Positions 33,504 to 41,581 of a stretch of 48,872 bases of DNA are shown here, one piece after another. This stretch comes from Eubacteriales bacterium. GTDB taxonomy: Bacteria > Bacillota > Clostridia > Christensenellales > UMGS416. A program made the translations under genes and the position numbers. Location: positions 1-48,872 of the forward strand of contig JAQUVY010000006.1 in the NCBI GenBank assembly GCA_028693155.1. Reading direction: 5' to 3'. Below the pieces are notes generated by a model. That model worked only from the letters and a program-made list of their open reading frames with translations, ran no database searches and had not been told where the DNA came from. How positions within the stretch are numbered: the stretch's first letter is position 1; every line of letters starts with the position of its first letter.

Positions 33504-33950
33504 CTATTTGATGATGGCGCGCAGGCGCTGCGCCAGCTCGGCCGCGTTTTCCCCTTCACGCACCACCAGCAGCAGGGTGTTATCCCCCGCCAGCGACCCG
33601 AGGATCTCGGAAAAGCCCATGGCATCCACCGCTTCCCCGGCGGCATTTGCCGAGCCGGAGAGGGTACGGATGAGCACAAGGTTGCCCGAGCTGTCGATGG
33701 ACACCACAGTCTCAATAAAAATACGCATGAGGCGGTTGCTCACATGGCCGCCGTCGGTGGAGGGGGCGTACTTGGCGCGTCCCTCACTGCCCGCCACCTT
33801 GATCAGCCGCAGCTCCTTGATGTCGCGGGATACGGTAGCCTGGGTCACGTCCTCCCCGCTTTCACACAGGCGACGTGCCAGCTCCTCCTGGGTGCCGATC
33901 TCCTCTTTGGCGATAATCTCCAAAATCTTCATCTGCCGTCGGTTCTTCAT
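33504..33950 (-). CDS. argR: Arginine repressor
   Basis: A 148-residue winged-helix repressor and activator of arginine biosynthesis and catabolism. The N-terminal half has the helix-turn-helix (TQEELARRLCESGEDVTQATVSRDIKEL), ending with the conserved SRDI string. The C-terminal half (about 75-148) forms the hexamer and binds arginine near GDNTLLLVVR. GGGGGG lies before the ATG. It sits between nadK and recN. The dyad ATGAATAAATTCAT over the operon's -10 may be its own binding site. Confidence 0.96.
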   Translation of the reverse strand: MKNRRQMKILEIIAKEEIGTQEELARRLCESGEDVTQATVSRDIKELRLIKVAGSEGRAKYAPSTDGGHVSNRLMRIFIETVVSIDSSGNLVLIRTLSGSANAAGEAVDAMGFSEILGSLAGDNTLLLVVREGENAAELAQRLRAIIK

Positions 33951-33969
33951 GGGTCCCCCCTCTTATTTA

Positions 33970-34815
33970 CTATAAAGTCCACTCAGAGAACTTTTCCTTT
34001 AAAATGCCGTAAAAATCCCGCCGGCCAAAGCGCACAAAGCGGGCGTCCTTTTCGAAGCGCGTGATGGACACGGACTGCCCCGGGTTCAGCGGGCATACCT
34101 CGCTCCCGTCGCAGAAAAGCGCCGCCTCCCCTCGCTGGTCGCCCAAGCGCATGGTTACCCGCGCCGTCCCCGCCAAAACCATGGGGCGCGCGCGCAGCAT
34201 ATGCGCACAAATAGGCGTCAAAGCCATGCACTCCATCTCGGGAGCGATGACCGGCCCCCCCGCAGACAGGGAGTATCCGGTAGAGCCGGTGGGCGTGGCC
34301 ACCAGCATTCCATCGGCGGCATAAGTGCCTGCCGACGCGCCGTCCACCTCCACTGCCAGGGTAAGCATGCGATGGCTGGGTGCACGGGAAAGCAGATAAA
34401 AGTCGTTGAGCGCAAAACCAACGCAGGTTCCATCCATCTCGGCGCGCAGCAAAAAGCGCTTCTCCACCGCGTATTCTCCGCGTGCCGCCTGGCGCAGGCG
34501 TGTGTCCAGTTCTCCGCGCTCCACCTCGGCTAAAAAGCCCTTTCGGCCCATATTGATGCCCAGCATGGGCACCCCGGCGGGAACCGCCAGCTGCGCCGCG
34601 CGCAAAATGGTGCCGTCGCCGCCCAGCACCACCATCAGATCCGCACCGACGCACAGCGCCTTATCCTCGGCGCACACCACACCCTCAGGCCAGGAGGCGG
34701 CCTGCTCCTGCGGCACGCGCACCGCACAGCCTTCCTCGCTGAGTACCGCCGCCGCCGCCGCTGCCGTCAGAAACCCGGGATCGTTATGGGGATTGGCAAA
34801 AATAACCGCAATCAA
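33970..34815 (-). CDS. nadK: NAD kinase
   Basis: A 281-residue kinase that makes NADP from NAD and ATP (or polyphosphate in some homologues). GGDGT at 65-69 holds the catalytic Asp67. ALNDFYL near residue 136 takes the place of the usual N-E nucleotide-binding pair (here Asp for Glu), and ATPTGSTGYSLSAGGP is the family hallmark near 180. The start is TTG at 34815, with CGGAG 7 bases before it. It is first in the nadK-argR-recN operon. The promoter, with TATAAT, overlaps an ARG-box-like dyad. Confidence 0.95.
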   Translation of the reverse strand: MIAVIFANPHNDPGFLTAAAAAAVLSEEGCAVRVPQEQAASWPEGVVCAEDKALCVGADLMVVLGGDGTILRAAQLAVPAGVPMLGINMGRKGFLAEVERGELDTRLRQAARGEYAVEKRFLLRAEMDGTCVGFALNDFYLLSRAPSHRMLTLAVEVDGASAGTYAADGMLVATPTGSTGYSLSAGGPVIAPEMECMALTPICAHMLRARPMVLAGTARVTMRLGDQRGEAALFCDGSEVCPLNPGQSVSITRFEKDARFVRFGRRDFYGILKEKFSEWTL

Positions 34816-34846
34816 ACTTCTGCTCCGTCCTGTTTCTTATACACGC

Positions 34847-34888
34847 CATGAATAAATTCATTATACCCGGTGGAGTGCATAAACACAA
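34847..34888 (-). promoter_or_regulatory. Promoter of nadK-argR-recN with overlapping ARG-box-like dyad
   Basis: Minus strand: TTGTGT (34888-34883), a 17-base spacer and TATAAT (34865-34860). The 14-base dyad ATGAATAAATTCAT (34848-34861) touches the -10 and the start site. ARG boxes follow the form TGAAT-N4-ATTCA; here the spacer is two bases shorter, so the match is partial. Confidence 0.6.
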
Positions 34889-34941
34889 CAAACAACTGCG
34901 TAAAAATCACCCAGCGCGTCTTCTTCTTACAGTGGGAAAAT

Positions 34942-34972
34942 TTGACTGATGCTCCGCGCACGCGGGTATAAT
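34942..34972 (+). promoter_or_regulatory. Promoter of the ABC-2 exporter genes
   Basis: TTGACT (34942-34947), a 19-base spacer and TATAAT (34967-34972). The spacer is long, so activity may need help or may be modest. Confidence 0.55.
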
Positions 34973-35007
34973 GAAAACCGTATCATAATATTTGGAGGTA
35001 CGTGGCC

Positions 35008-35736
35008 ATGGATACCCTGCAGGTCAACGCTTTGGCAAAAAACTACGGCCGGGGCTGCGCGGTGGATCATATTTCGTTTGCCGTGCAAGAAAACGAAATT
35101 TTTTCACTCATCGGTCCCAACGGCGCAGGCAAAACCACAACGATCCGCATGATCGCTACCCTGATCACGCCTACCGAGGGCGACGCCGTGGTGGACGGCC
35201 ACAGCATCCGCACGGATCCCGTTGCTGTGCGGGGCTGCATTTCCTACCTGGCGGATGAAGCGGGTGCCTATCAAAGCATGACAGGACGCGGGTACTTGCT
35301 GTTTATGGCGCAGCTGTGCACTGAAAACGACGCGGATGCGCGCAGGTGCGCCGATTATGCCGCCGAAGTCTGCGCCCTGGGCGATCGTCTGAAGGATCGC
35401 ATCGGTACATACTCCCGCGGCATGATTCGCAAGCTGCTGCTCGCCCGCGCGGTGATGACCCGCCCCAAGCTGGCCATTTTGGATGAGCCCACCAGCGGGC
35501 TGGACATCATCAACGCTTTGGAGATCCGCCGCCTCATTCAACGCCTTTCCCGGGAGGGCACGTCCTTTCTTCTTTCCAGCCACAACATGCTGGAGATCGA
35601 CACCATCTCCGACCGGGTGGGCATCATCGACCACGGCAAGCTGCTCATGTGCGGCACGCCGGGCGAGCTCAAGGAGCGCCTTGGCGCAGAAAACCTGGAA
35701 GAAGTATTTGAAAAGGCGGTGAAGGGCAATGCGTAA
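35008..35736 (+). CDS. ABC transporter ATP-binding protein (NatA-like exporter)
   Basis: A 242-residue ATPase. Walker A is IGPNGAGKTT near residue 35, Walker B is LAILDEPTSGLD near 158, and the signature is degenerate (YSRGMIRK instead of LSGGQ), as is common in ABC-2 exporters. It starts at ATG 35008, with GGAGG at 9 bases; a GTG two codons upstream is too near the ribosome site. The stop overlaps the next gene by 8 bases, a permease. Together they form a NatAB-like exporter; the cargo (sodium, antibiotic, lipid) is unknown. Confidence 0.92.
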   Translation: MDTLQVNALAKNYGRGCAVDHISFAVQENEIFSLIGPNGAGKTTTIRMIATLITPTEGDAVVDGHSIRTDPVAVRGCISYLADEAGAYQSMTGRGYLLFMAQLCTENDADARRCADYAAEVCALGDRLKDRIGTYSRGMIRKLLLARAVMTRPKLAILDEPTSGLDIINALEIRRLIQRLSREGTSFLLSSHNMLEIDTISDRVGIIDHGKLLMCGTPGELKERLGAENLEEVFEKAVKGNA

Positions 35737-37012
35737 GTTCTGGGTACTGTTCCGCAAAGAGCTGCGGGAAATGCTGACCCTGCAGACCATCATCCCCATG
35801 ATCATCAGCATCCTGCTGTTCTCGTTTATGGGGCAATTCGTCAGCGACCTCAGCGACAGCCAACAGCTGAGCACCTCCACCCTGACCGTGGTGGATGAAG
35901 ACCGAAGCGCGCTGTCCGGCGAGCTGCTCACCTATCTTGCCGGGCAAAACATTCAAACCGAAATGGCCGACGCCGGGGATGAATTGCCGGCGGACTATAT
36001 GCTGATTCCGCAGGGCTTTGAGGCGAGCATTACCGCCGGTGAGCCCGCGCCCATTCAGCTGCACAACAACCTGACCTCTTTGAGCATGACTGCCGGGCTC
36101 AAAGCGCGGCTTTCCGTGCGGGCCTCGGAGGGGATACAGAGCTTTCTCTCCAACAAGCTCTTTGCCCAGAGCGGCTCGGCCTATGACTACGACTTTGTAA
36201 CCCACCCGGTCACGGTGCATGAGATCACCCATCTTAACGGCCGCAGCGCCGAAATCTCCCCGGAGGCTCTCAGCGCCATGACCATGCAGCAATCCATCAT
36301 GGTTCCCATCATCGTGTTCCTGCTGGCCGTGTTCGGCTCCCAGATGGTAGCAGCCGCCACCGCCAATGAAAAGATCAACAAGACGCTGGAAACCCTGCTC
36401 ACCACGCCCATTTCCCGCCTGTCCGTGCTGGCGGCCAAGATGCTCTCAGCCGCCGCGGTCTCTCTGCTCATGGCGGTCATCTATATGGTCGGCTTCTCCA
36501 ACTATATGTCGGGCATGACGGGCAGCGCGGAAATGTCTGCCGAAGCCGTGCAAAGCACCGGCGGCGCCATGCAGGCGCTGGGGCTGCAGATCAGCGGCGG
36601 CGGATACGCGCTGCTGGGGCTGGATCTGTTCATGACGCTGCTCATCTGCCTGTGCGTGGCCACCATGCTAGGCGCGCTGGCCAACGACGTAAAAAGTGCC
36701 CAGACCGTCACCATGCCGCTGATGATCCTGGTGATGATCCCCTATCTGGCCACCATCTTTACCGACATCAGCTCGCTGGGCCCCGTGCCGCGCTGGCTGC
36801 TGTACGCCATTCCCTTCACGCACACCTTTACCGCCATCTCCAACATCATGCTGGGCAAGACCGGTGCGTTGATTGGCGGGCTGATCTATCAGGGCGCCTT
36901 CCTGGCGGTCTGCCTTTATCTGGCCTGCCGCCTCTTCTCCTCGGATAAGCTGTTCACCATGAAGCTGCAGTGGAACCGCCGCAGGCACGGCGCAAACGCC
37001 TCAGAAAACTAA
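35729..37012 (+). CDS. ABC-2-type permease (NatB-like)
   Basis: A 427-residue permease with one N-terminal span (about 18-36), a large outside domain of about 140 residues, and five further spans from residue 195 on. The segment NEKINKTLETLLTTPISR near residue 215 is the conserved coupling helix of NatB/CcmB-type ABC-2 permeases. It overlaps the ATPase gene by 8 bases. As for its partner the cargo cannot be read. A strong terminator follows. Confidence 0.9.
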   Translation: MRKFWVLFRKELREMLTLQTIIPMIISILLFSFMGQFVSDLSDSQQLSTSTLTVVDEDRSALSGELLTYLAGQNIQTEMADAGDELPADYMLIPQGFEASITAGEPAPIQLHNNLTSLSMTAGLKARLSVRASEGIQSFLSNKLFAQSGSAYDYDFVTHPVTVHEITHLNGRSAEISPEALSAMTMQQSIMVPIIVFLLAVFGSQMVAAATANEKINKTLETLLTTPISRLSVLAAKMLSAAAVSLLMAVIYMVGFSNYMSGMTGSAEMSAEAVQSTGGAMQALGLQISGGGYALLGLDLFMTLLICLCVATMLGALANDVKSAQTVTMPLMILVMIPYLATIFTDISSLGPVPRWLLYAIPFTHTFTAISNIMLGKTGALIGGLIYQGAFLAVCLYLACRLFSSDKLFTMKLQWNRRRHGANASEN

Positions 37013-37029
37013 ACCCACACCCGGAAAAA

Positions 37030-37073
37030 AGCACAGCCGCAGACAAAACTCGTCTGCGGCTGTGTTATTTTAT
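37030..37073. terminator. Bidirectional terminator after the ABC-2 permease
   Basis: CACAGCCGCAGAC (37032-37044) / GTCTGCGGCTGTG (37052-37064), followed by TTATTTTAT on the plus strand and with an A-run upstream, so it can also end the minus-strand lipoprotein gene. Confidence 0.9.
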
Positions 37074-37096
37074 GTAGGTCGACCCTTCCTTTGGGT

Positions 37097-37954
37097 TTAT
37101 CCGGCGTAAAGCAGCTCGCCGAACCAATCCTCTGCCGGCGCGCCCTCGATCATCGTCTGGTTGTATTCCCCTGTGGAAATGGCAAAGCGGCAGGCCTGCC
37201 CATCCCCGGTGGTCATATACACCTCGCTGCTGCCGTCGGTGGCCACCATGGTCAGCTGCGTACCCGCGGGCAGCGTAATGGGCTCGTACTGGCAATTGTT
37301 CAGCACCTCGGCCACCAGCTCCTTTTTCAGCACAATGGGCTCAAAATAGCCCTTGGTGCATTCCCAAAGCGCCCCTTCCTCCTGGGTAAAGTTGAAACCG
37401 TCCTTCAGCACATAGCGCATCCGACCCGCCCAGGTGCCCAGCACGTTTACCCAATTGCTCACAAGGAGCTTGCCGTCCTGCACCCGCTCCGCCTTGCCAA
37501 ACAGCTGATTGCTGGCCAGCAGCTGCGTTCCGTCGAAACGGTAAGCCACCGTTTGAAAATCATCCGACGCCGCATCCACGCACAGCAGGATCTCAAGAAC
37601 CCCATCGCCGCTGTCAAAATCCACCACCGCTGCCGAGTCAAACGTGCCCGGCAGCGAGGCCTGCGCCAGCAAACCCTCGGAGCCGGAGATAATCACCTCG
37701 GCCTTTGTTTCCTCATAAGACTCGCTGTCGGTACGGCGAAAGGCGATGGTCTCCTGCGTTCCGTCCCCGTTGAGGTCGGCCTGCACCTCGCCTGTCTGTG
37801 TCAGCCAGGACTGCGCAAACGGGACCGGCGTGGCCGTGGGCGTGGGTGTTTGCGCCACCGCCCGCTGCGTCTTATCCTGCGCTTTTGCCGTGCAGCCTGT
37901 CAACGCCGCACCGATCAACACCACTGCTGCCGCTGTTTTCCATTTCTGCTTCAT
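37097..37954 (-). CDS. Lipoprotein with FG-GAP/VCBS-like calcium-binding repeat
   Basis: A 285-residue predicted lipoprotein. The signal peptide ends in the lipobox LTGC (Cys near 21), followed by a Thr-Pro-rich linker (TPTPTATPVP), then a domain with ADLNGDGTQET near residue 58, the D-x-N-x-D-G-x-x-E loop of FG-GAP and VCBS proteins. More beta strands follow. No enzyme motif is seen, and I do not name a function. The ATG at 37954 has AAGGAA before it. The promoter has an extended -10 within a perfect dyad (37987-38003). Confidence 0.8.
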   Translation of the reverse strand: MKQKWKTAAAVVLIGAALTGCTAKAQDKTQRAVAQTPTPTATPVPFAQSWLTQTGEVQADLNGDGTQETIAFRRTDSESYEETKAEVIISGSEGLLAQASLPGTFDSAAVVDFDSGDGVLEILLCVDAASDDFQTVAYRFDGTQLLASNQLFGKAERVQDGKLLVSNWVNVLGTWAGRMRYVLKDGFNFTQEEGALWECTKGYFEPIVLKKELVAEVLNNCQYEPITLPAGTQLTMVATDGSSEVYMTTGDGQACRFAISTGEYNQTMIEGAPAEDWFGELLYAG

Positions 37955-37986
37955 ACCATGCTTTCCTTCCCGTCATAAACTTTTAC

Positions 37987-38003
37987 GGTGCTATTATAGC
38001 ACC
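37987..38003 (-). promoter_or_regulatory. Perfect dyad around the -10 of the lipoprotein gene
   Basis: GGTGCTATTATAGCACC reads the same on both strands except the centre. On the minus strand it contains an extended -10 TGCTATAAT. No good -35 is present. A repressor site over the promoter would explain it. Confidence 0.5.
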
Positions 38004-38083
38004 TGAGGCTCTGGGGAATATTGCACGGGTGTAAATTATCCCGCGGGAGAGCGGCATTTCAAAGTTTCTTTTCTGCATATTTA

Positions 38084-38092
38084 TGCTATAAT
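38084..38092 (+). promoter_or_regulatory. Extended -10 promoter of asnA
   Basis: TGCTATAAT at 38084-38092 (T and G of the extended element at 38084-38085, TATAAT at 38087-38092). No strong -35 lies 17 bases before it. The leader is about 40 bases, too short for a T-box. Confidence 0.5.
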
Positions 38093-38139
38093 AAAATAAT
38101 AATTTGCGCTTTCGCGCCTCTGCAAGGATGATTTTTCTT

Positions 38140-39147
38140 ATGAGCAACACCATTGTTCCCGCGGGGTATCAGGCCTCGCTCACCCTTTATGAAACCCAGA
38201 ACGCCATTGGTGTCATCAAGCGCGCCTTTGAGGACAATCTCGCCTCGGCGCTGACGCTGAAGCGCGTTTCCGCCCCGCTGTTTGTCGACCCGGCCACGGG
38301 GCTGAACGACAACCTCAACGGCGTGGAAGAGCCGGTTAGCTTCGTTGTGCCGGCTACCCAAAAGCGCGCCGAGGTGGTACACTCTCTGGCAAAGTGGAAG
38401 CGCATGGCACTGTATCGCTATGACTTTCGCCCGGGCAAAGGGTTGTATACCGATATGAACGCCATCCGCAAGGACGAGGAGCTGGACAACCTGCACTCCA
38501 TCTATGTGGATCAATGGGACTGGGAGAAGGTCATTTTGCCTGAGCAGCGCACGCTGGATGAGCTGTGTGCCACCGCGCAGGCCATCGTGGACAGCATCTG
38601 CGCCACGCTGGATACCATACAGACCAAATATCCCCGCATCAACACCACGCTGAGCCGTGAGGTGAGCTTCATTACCACCCAGCAGCTGGAGGATCTCTAT
38701 CCCGCGCTGACGCCTAAGGAACGGGAAAACGCCTATGTGAAGACCCACCCCACCACATTTTTGATGCAGATCGGCGCGCCCCTGCGCTCCGGGAAACCCC
38801 ACGACGGCCGCGCGCCCGATTATGACGACTGGATGCTCAACGGAGACTTGCTGTTTTACAACCCGGTGCTGGACGCGGCGCTGGAGATCTCCTCCATGGG
38901 CATTCGCGTAGACGCGGCGTCGATGGATCGGCAGCTGACAGCCGCCCACTGCGACGATCGCCGGGCGTTGACCTATCACAAGATGCTGCTGGAGGGGCTG
39001 CTGCCCGCCACCATCGGCGGCGGCATCGGCCAGTCCCGCCTGTGCATGCTGCTGCTGGGCAAGGCGCACATCGGCGAGGTGCAATCCTCCATTTGGGACG
39101 AAGAAACGATGGAGATCTGCCGCAAAGCCGGCATCGCCATTTTGTAA
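38140..39147 (+). CDS. asnA: Aspartate--ammonia ligase
   Basis: A 335-residue ammonia-dependent asparagine synthetase with the class II tRNA-synthetase-like fold. It opens IVPAGYQASLTLYETQ and contains LSREVSFITTQQLEDLYP near residue 178 and IGGGIGQSRLCMLLLGKAHIGEVQ near the end, all family hallmarks. The length fits Escherichia coli AsnA (330). It makes asparagine from aspartate, ammonia and ATP. The ATG at 38140 has AAGGA 11 bases before it. It is transcribed alone from an extended -10 promoter, and a strong terminator follows. Confidence 0.96.
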   Translation: MSNTIVPAGYQASLTLYETQNAIGVIKRAFEDNLASALTLKRVSAPLFVDPATGLNDNLNGVEEPVSFVVPATQKRAEVVHSLAKWKRMALYRYDFRPGKGLYTDMNAIRKDEELDNLHSIYVDQWDWEKVILPEQRTLDELCATAQAIVDSICATLDTIQTKYPRINTTLSREVSFITTQQLEDLYPALTPKERENAYVKTHPTTFLMQIGAPLRSGKPHDGRAPDYDDWMLNGDLLFYNPVLDAALEISSMGIRVDAASMDRQLTAAHCDDRRALTYHKMLLEGLLPATIGGGIGQSRLCMLLLGKAHIGEVQSSIWDEETMEICRKAGIAIL

Positions 39148-39152
39148 AAAAG

Positions 39153-39187
39153 CAAGAGCCCGAACCATTGGTTCGGGCTCTTTTTTA
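39153..39187. terminator. Bidirectional terminator after asnA
   Basis: AGAGCCCGAACC / GGTTCGGGCTCT (39155-39181) with a 3-base loop, an A-run before and TTTTTTAT after. The minus-strand stop of the dehydrogenase gene (39185) lies within its T-run. Confidence 0.92.
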
Positions 39188-40267
39188 TAGGCCGAAGCTT
39201 GCGGGGTCGATGCCGCAATACGCGGCAATGCGGCGAATCTCTTCCAGTGTTTTATCGTTTACCGGAATGCCGTGGGCAAGGTGATACGCCCTGGCCTCCA
39301 GCTCTTTTTCCCCGTGGGTGTAAATGCGGGCGCAGCCCTCGGCCTTGGGGCTGTCGCGCAGCTCCTGCAGCAGCGCCGACATGCGTTGGCGGATCTCGCC
39401 CTTATCGCCGAACAGGCCATAATCCAGCGCACAAAAGAAAAACGAGGTGTCCGCATTTCCGCTGTTGCGAACGTGCGGAGACGTGGTGCCCCCGGCAAAC
39501 ACCGCCGTAAACAGCTCCACGATCACGCCCAGACCGTAGCCCTTATGCGAGCCAGTTTCCTCGGCAAAACCGCCCAGGGGGAAGATCCCTCCGCCGCGCT
39601 TGCCGATGATATTATCCAGCACGCGCTGGGCATCGGCGCAGTCCTGCCCGTTTTCATCGGCCGCCCAGCCGGCAGGCAGCGGCTTGTCAATTTTGTTGTA
39701 GACCTCCAGCTTTCCCCTGGTGACTACGGTCGTCGCCGCGTCATACCAAAAAGGAATTGGGTCAGCCGGCATGGCCACGGCGATGGGGCTGGTGCCCAGC
39801 ATGGCTTTTTTCCCGCCAGTGGGTATGGCGATGGCCTCCGTATTGGTCATACAGATCCCCAGAAGGTCGGCCTCCTGTGCCATGCGGGTGTAATACCCGG
39901 CAATGCCGAAGTGGTTGGAGCCACGCACGCACACCATGCCGATGCCATGCTCCTGCGCCATTGCAACGGCGCTGCTCATGGCCTGCGCCGCCGCCACCTG
40001 ACCCATGGTGCGCGGTGCGTCCAGCACCTGGGAAATGGGCGTTTGATGGGCGATCACTGGCAGCGCCTTGGGGTCGATAGAGCCCTCCTGCAGCGCGCCG
40101 AAGTAGCGAATCAGCCGCTGCACACCGTGCGATTCGATGCCGTACAAGTCGGCACACAGCAGATTATCGGCAATGCGCCAACACGCCTCGGGCGAAAAAC
40201 CGCTCTTCGCAAAAATCGCCTCGGTGATGCCCCGCAGCGCCTCATAAGGAAGGTTATGATAGGACAT
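39185..40267 (-). CDS. Malate/L-lactate/ureidoglycolate-type dehydrogenase (Ldh2 family)
   Basis: A 360-residue NAD(P)-dependent dehydrogenase of the Ldh2/MDH2 family, distinct from Rossmann lactate dehydrogenases. It has YGIESHGVQR near residue 45 (active His), GSNHFGIAGYY near 120, ATPTGG-like IPTGGKKAMLGTSPIA near 150 and EETGSHKGYGLG near 242. Substrates of this family are 2-hydroxy or 2-oxo acids, such as malate, L-lactate, sulfolactate or ureidoglycolate. The start is ATG 40267, chosen over a GTG 3 codons upstream. It has its own promoter (TATAAT at 40299-40304) and is divergent from a UroD-family gene. Confidence 0.9.
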   Translation of the reverse strand: MSYHNLPYEALRGITEAIFAKSGFSPEACWRIADNLLCADLYGIESHGVQRLIRYFGALQEGSIDPKALPVIAHQTPISQVLDAPRTMGQVAAAQAMSSAVAMAQEHGIGMVCVRGSNHFGIAGYYTRMAQEADLLGICMTNTEAIAIPTGGKKAMLGTSPIAVAMPADPIPFWYDAATTVVTRGKLEVYNKIDKPLPAGWAADENGQDCADAQRVLDNIIGKRGGGIFPLGGFAEETGSHKGYGLGVIVELFTAVFAGGTTSPHVRNSGNADTSFFFCALDYGLFGDKGEIRQRMSALLQELRDSPKAEGCARIYTHGEKELEARAYHLAHGIPVNDKTLEEIRRIAAYCGIDPASFGL

Positions 40268-40345
40268 AAACCCCACCCGCTTTCTTTCGTATTTTGTTAT
40301 TATACCGGTCTTCTTACCATCTGAAAAGACCCAGCGCTGTTTTCA

Positions 40346-40374
40346 TGGACTTTTCCTCATCCCTTCGCTATACT
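40346..40374 (+). promoter_or_regulatory. Probable promoter of the UroD-family gene
   Basis: TGGACT (40346-40351), a 17-base spacer and TATACT (40369-40374). The -35 is imperfect. Confidence 0.5.
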
Positions 40375-40403
40375 GAAAGAACGCTCTTCTTCAAGGAGGA
40401 ACT

Positions 40404-41519
40404 ATGCTCTGGAATCGCGAGGAATATTTGTCACATATGACCTTTCAAGGCAGCCCCGGTGAGTTTTTCTGCGAGCTCTTCGGCCCGCTTGTGGGCTTGG
40501 AAGAAGAATGGCGCGCACAGGGCGCCACCGACGCCGAGTGCGACCTGTCCGCCTTTGGGTGGGACGGCGTGCGGGTGGAGGATGCCGGCTGCGCAACAGG
40601 CGCCATCAGCGGCATTACGCCTCGCGTGCTTCAGGAAGATGACCGAGAGATCCATTCCATTGACACCCTCGGGCGCCATGTCAAGCTGTGCAAGGGCAGC
40701 GCCACCATTCCTCTGCCTCAGGATTATCCCGTGCGCGGCCCCGAGGATTGGGAAAGGATCAAGCCCTGGTTTGCCTTTCGGGAGGAGCGGGTAGACACAG
40801 AGCGGCTGAAAAAGCTGCGCGATGCCCAGCGCGAGGGTACGCTGATCACCGCCTGGATGCCCGGCGGCTTTGACGCGCCCCGGGAGCTGATGGGGGAAGC
40901 TGCGCTGTGCCTAGCCTATTATGATAATCCCGACATGCTTCAGGACATGCTGAACACCATGGCCGATACCTGCCTAAAGGTGTTTGAGCGCGTTTGTGAG
41001 TATGTGACGGTGGATGTGCTGTGTGTACACGAAGACATGGCCGGAAAGTCCGGTCCCCTCATCGGTCAAAAGCAAGTCAAAGCCTTCATCACGCCTTACT
41101 ACAAAAAAATATGGGAACCGTTAAAGGCCCACGGCTCCACCCTTTTTTCGCAGGACAGCGACGGCAATATGGATGCGCTCATCGACGCCTTTCTAGAAGC
41201 CGGCGTCAACGTGATGTATCCGCTGGAGCCTCAGGCAGGCATGGATATGGTGACTGTGCGGCAGAAATACGGCAGCCAGGTGGCCTTTAAGGGCGGCATC
41301 GACAAGTTTGCGTTGCGCGGCACAAAAGAGGACATCCGCCGAGAGCTGGAATACAAAATGAGCGCCGCCATGAAGGGCGGCGGCGTCAACTTCGCGCTGG
41401 ATCACCGCATTCCCAACGGCGTACCCATCGAAAACTACCGTTATTACGTGGCACTGGGCCGCGAGCTGCTGGGCAAGGGCCCGGCCGTTCCCGCCCCGCA
41501 TATCCGCATGGCGTTTTAG
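40404..41519 (+). CDS. Uroporphyrinogen decarboxylase (UroD)-fold family protein
   Basis: A 371-residue TIM-barrel protein of the URO-D superfamily. It lacks the HemE hallmarks, so is not the heme enzyme. The layout, with VLCVHEDMAGKSGPLIG near residue 210, SQDSDGNMDALIDAFLEAGVNVMYPLEP near 248, FKGGIDKFAL near 295 and FALDHRIPNG near 330, fits the methylcobamide:CoM methyltransferase (MtaA)-like and related orphan members. Here the role is unknown. The GGAGG before ATG 40404 is 6 bases away. It seems to be alone, and divergent from the Ldh2-type dehydrogenase. Confidence 0.85.
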   Translation: MLWNREEYLSHMTFQGSPGEFFCELFGPLVGLEEEWRAQGATDAECDLSAFGWDGVRVEDAGCATGAISGITPRVLQEDDREIHSIDTLGRHVKLCKGSATIPLPQDYPVRGPEDWERIKPWFAFREERVDTERLKKLRDAQREGTLITAWMPGGFDAPRELMGEAALCLAYYDNPDMLQDMLNTMADTCLKVFERVCEYVTVDVLCVHEDMAGKSGPLIGQKQVKAFITPYYKKIWEPLKAHGSTLFSQDSDGNMDALIDAFLEAGVNVMYPLEPQAGMDMVTVRQKYGSQVAFKGGIDKFALRGTKEDIRRELEYKMSAAMKGGGVNFALDHRIPNGVPIENYRYYVALGRELLGKGPAVPAPHIRMAF

Positions 41520-41581
41520 GCGCGGCAAGGGATCGCCGTTTTTTCCTGCCACAGACATCGCGGATAGAAAGGATGCTTTTT

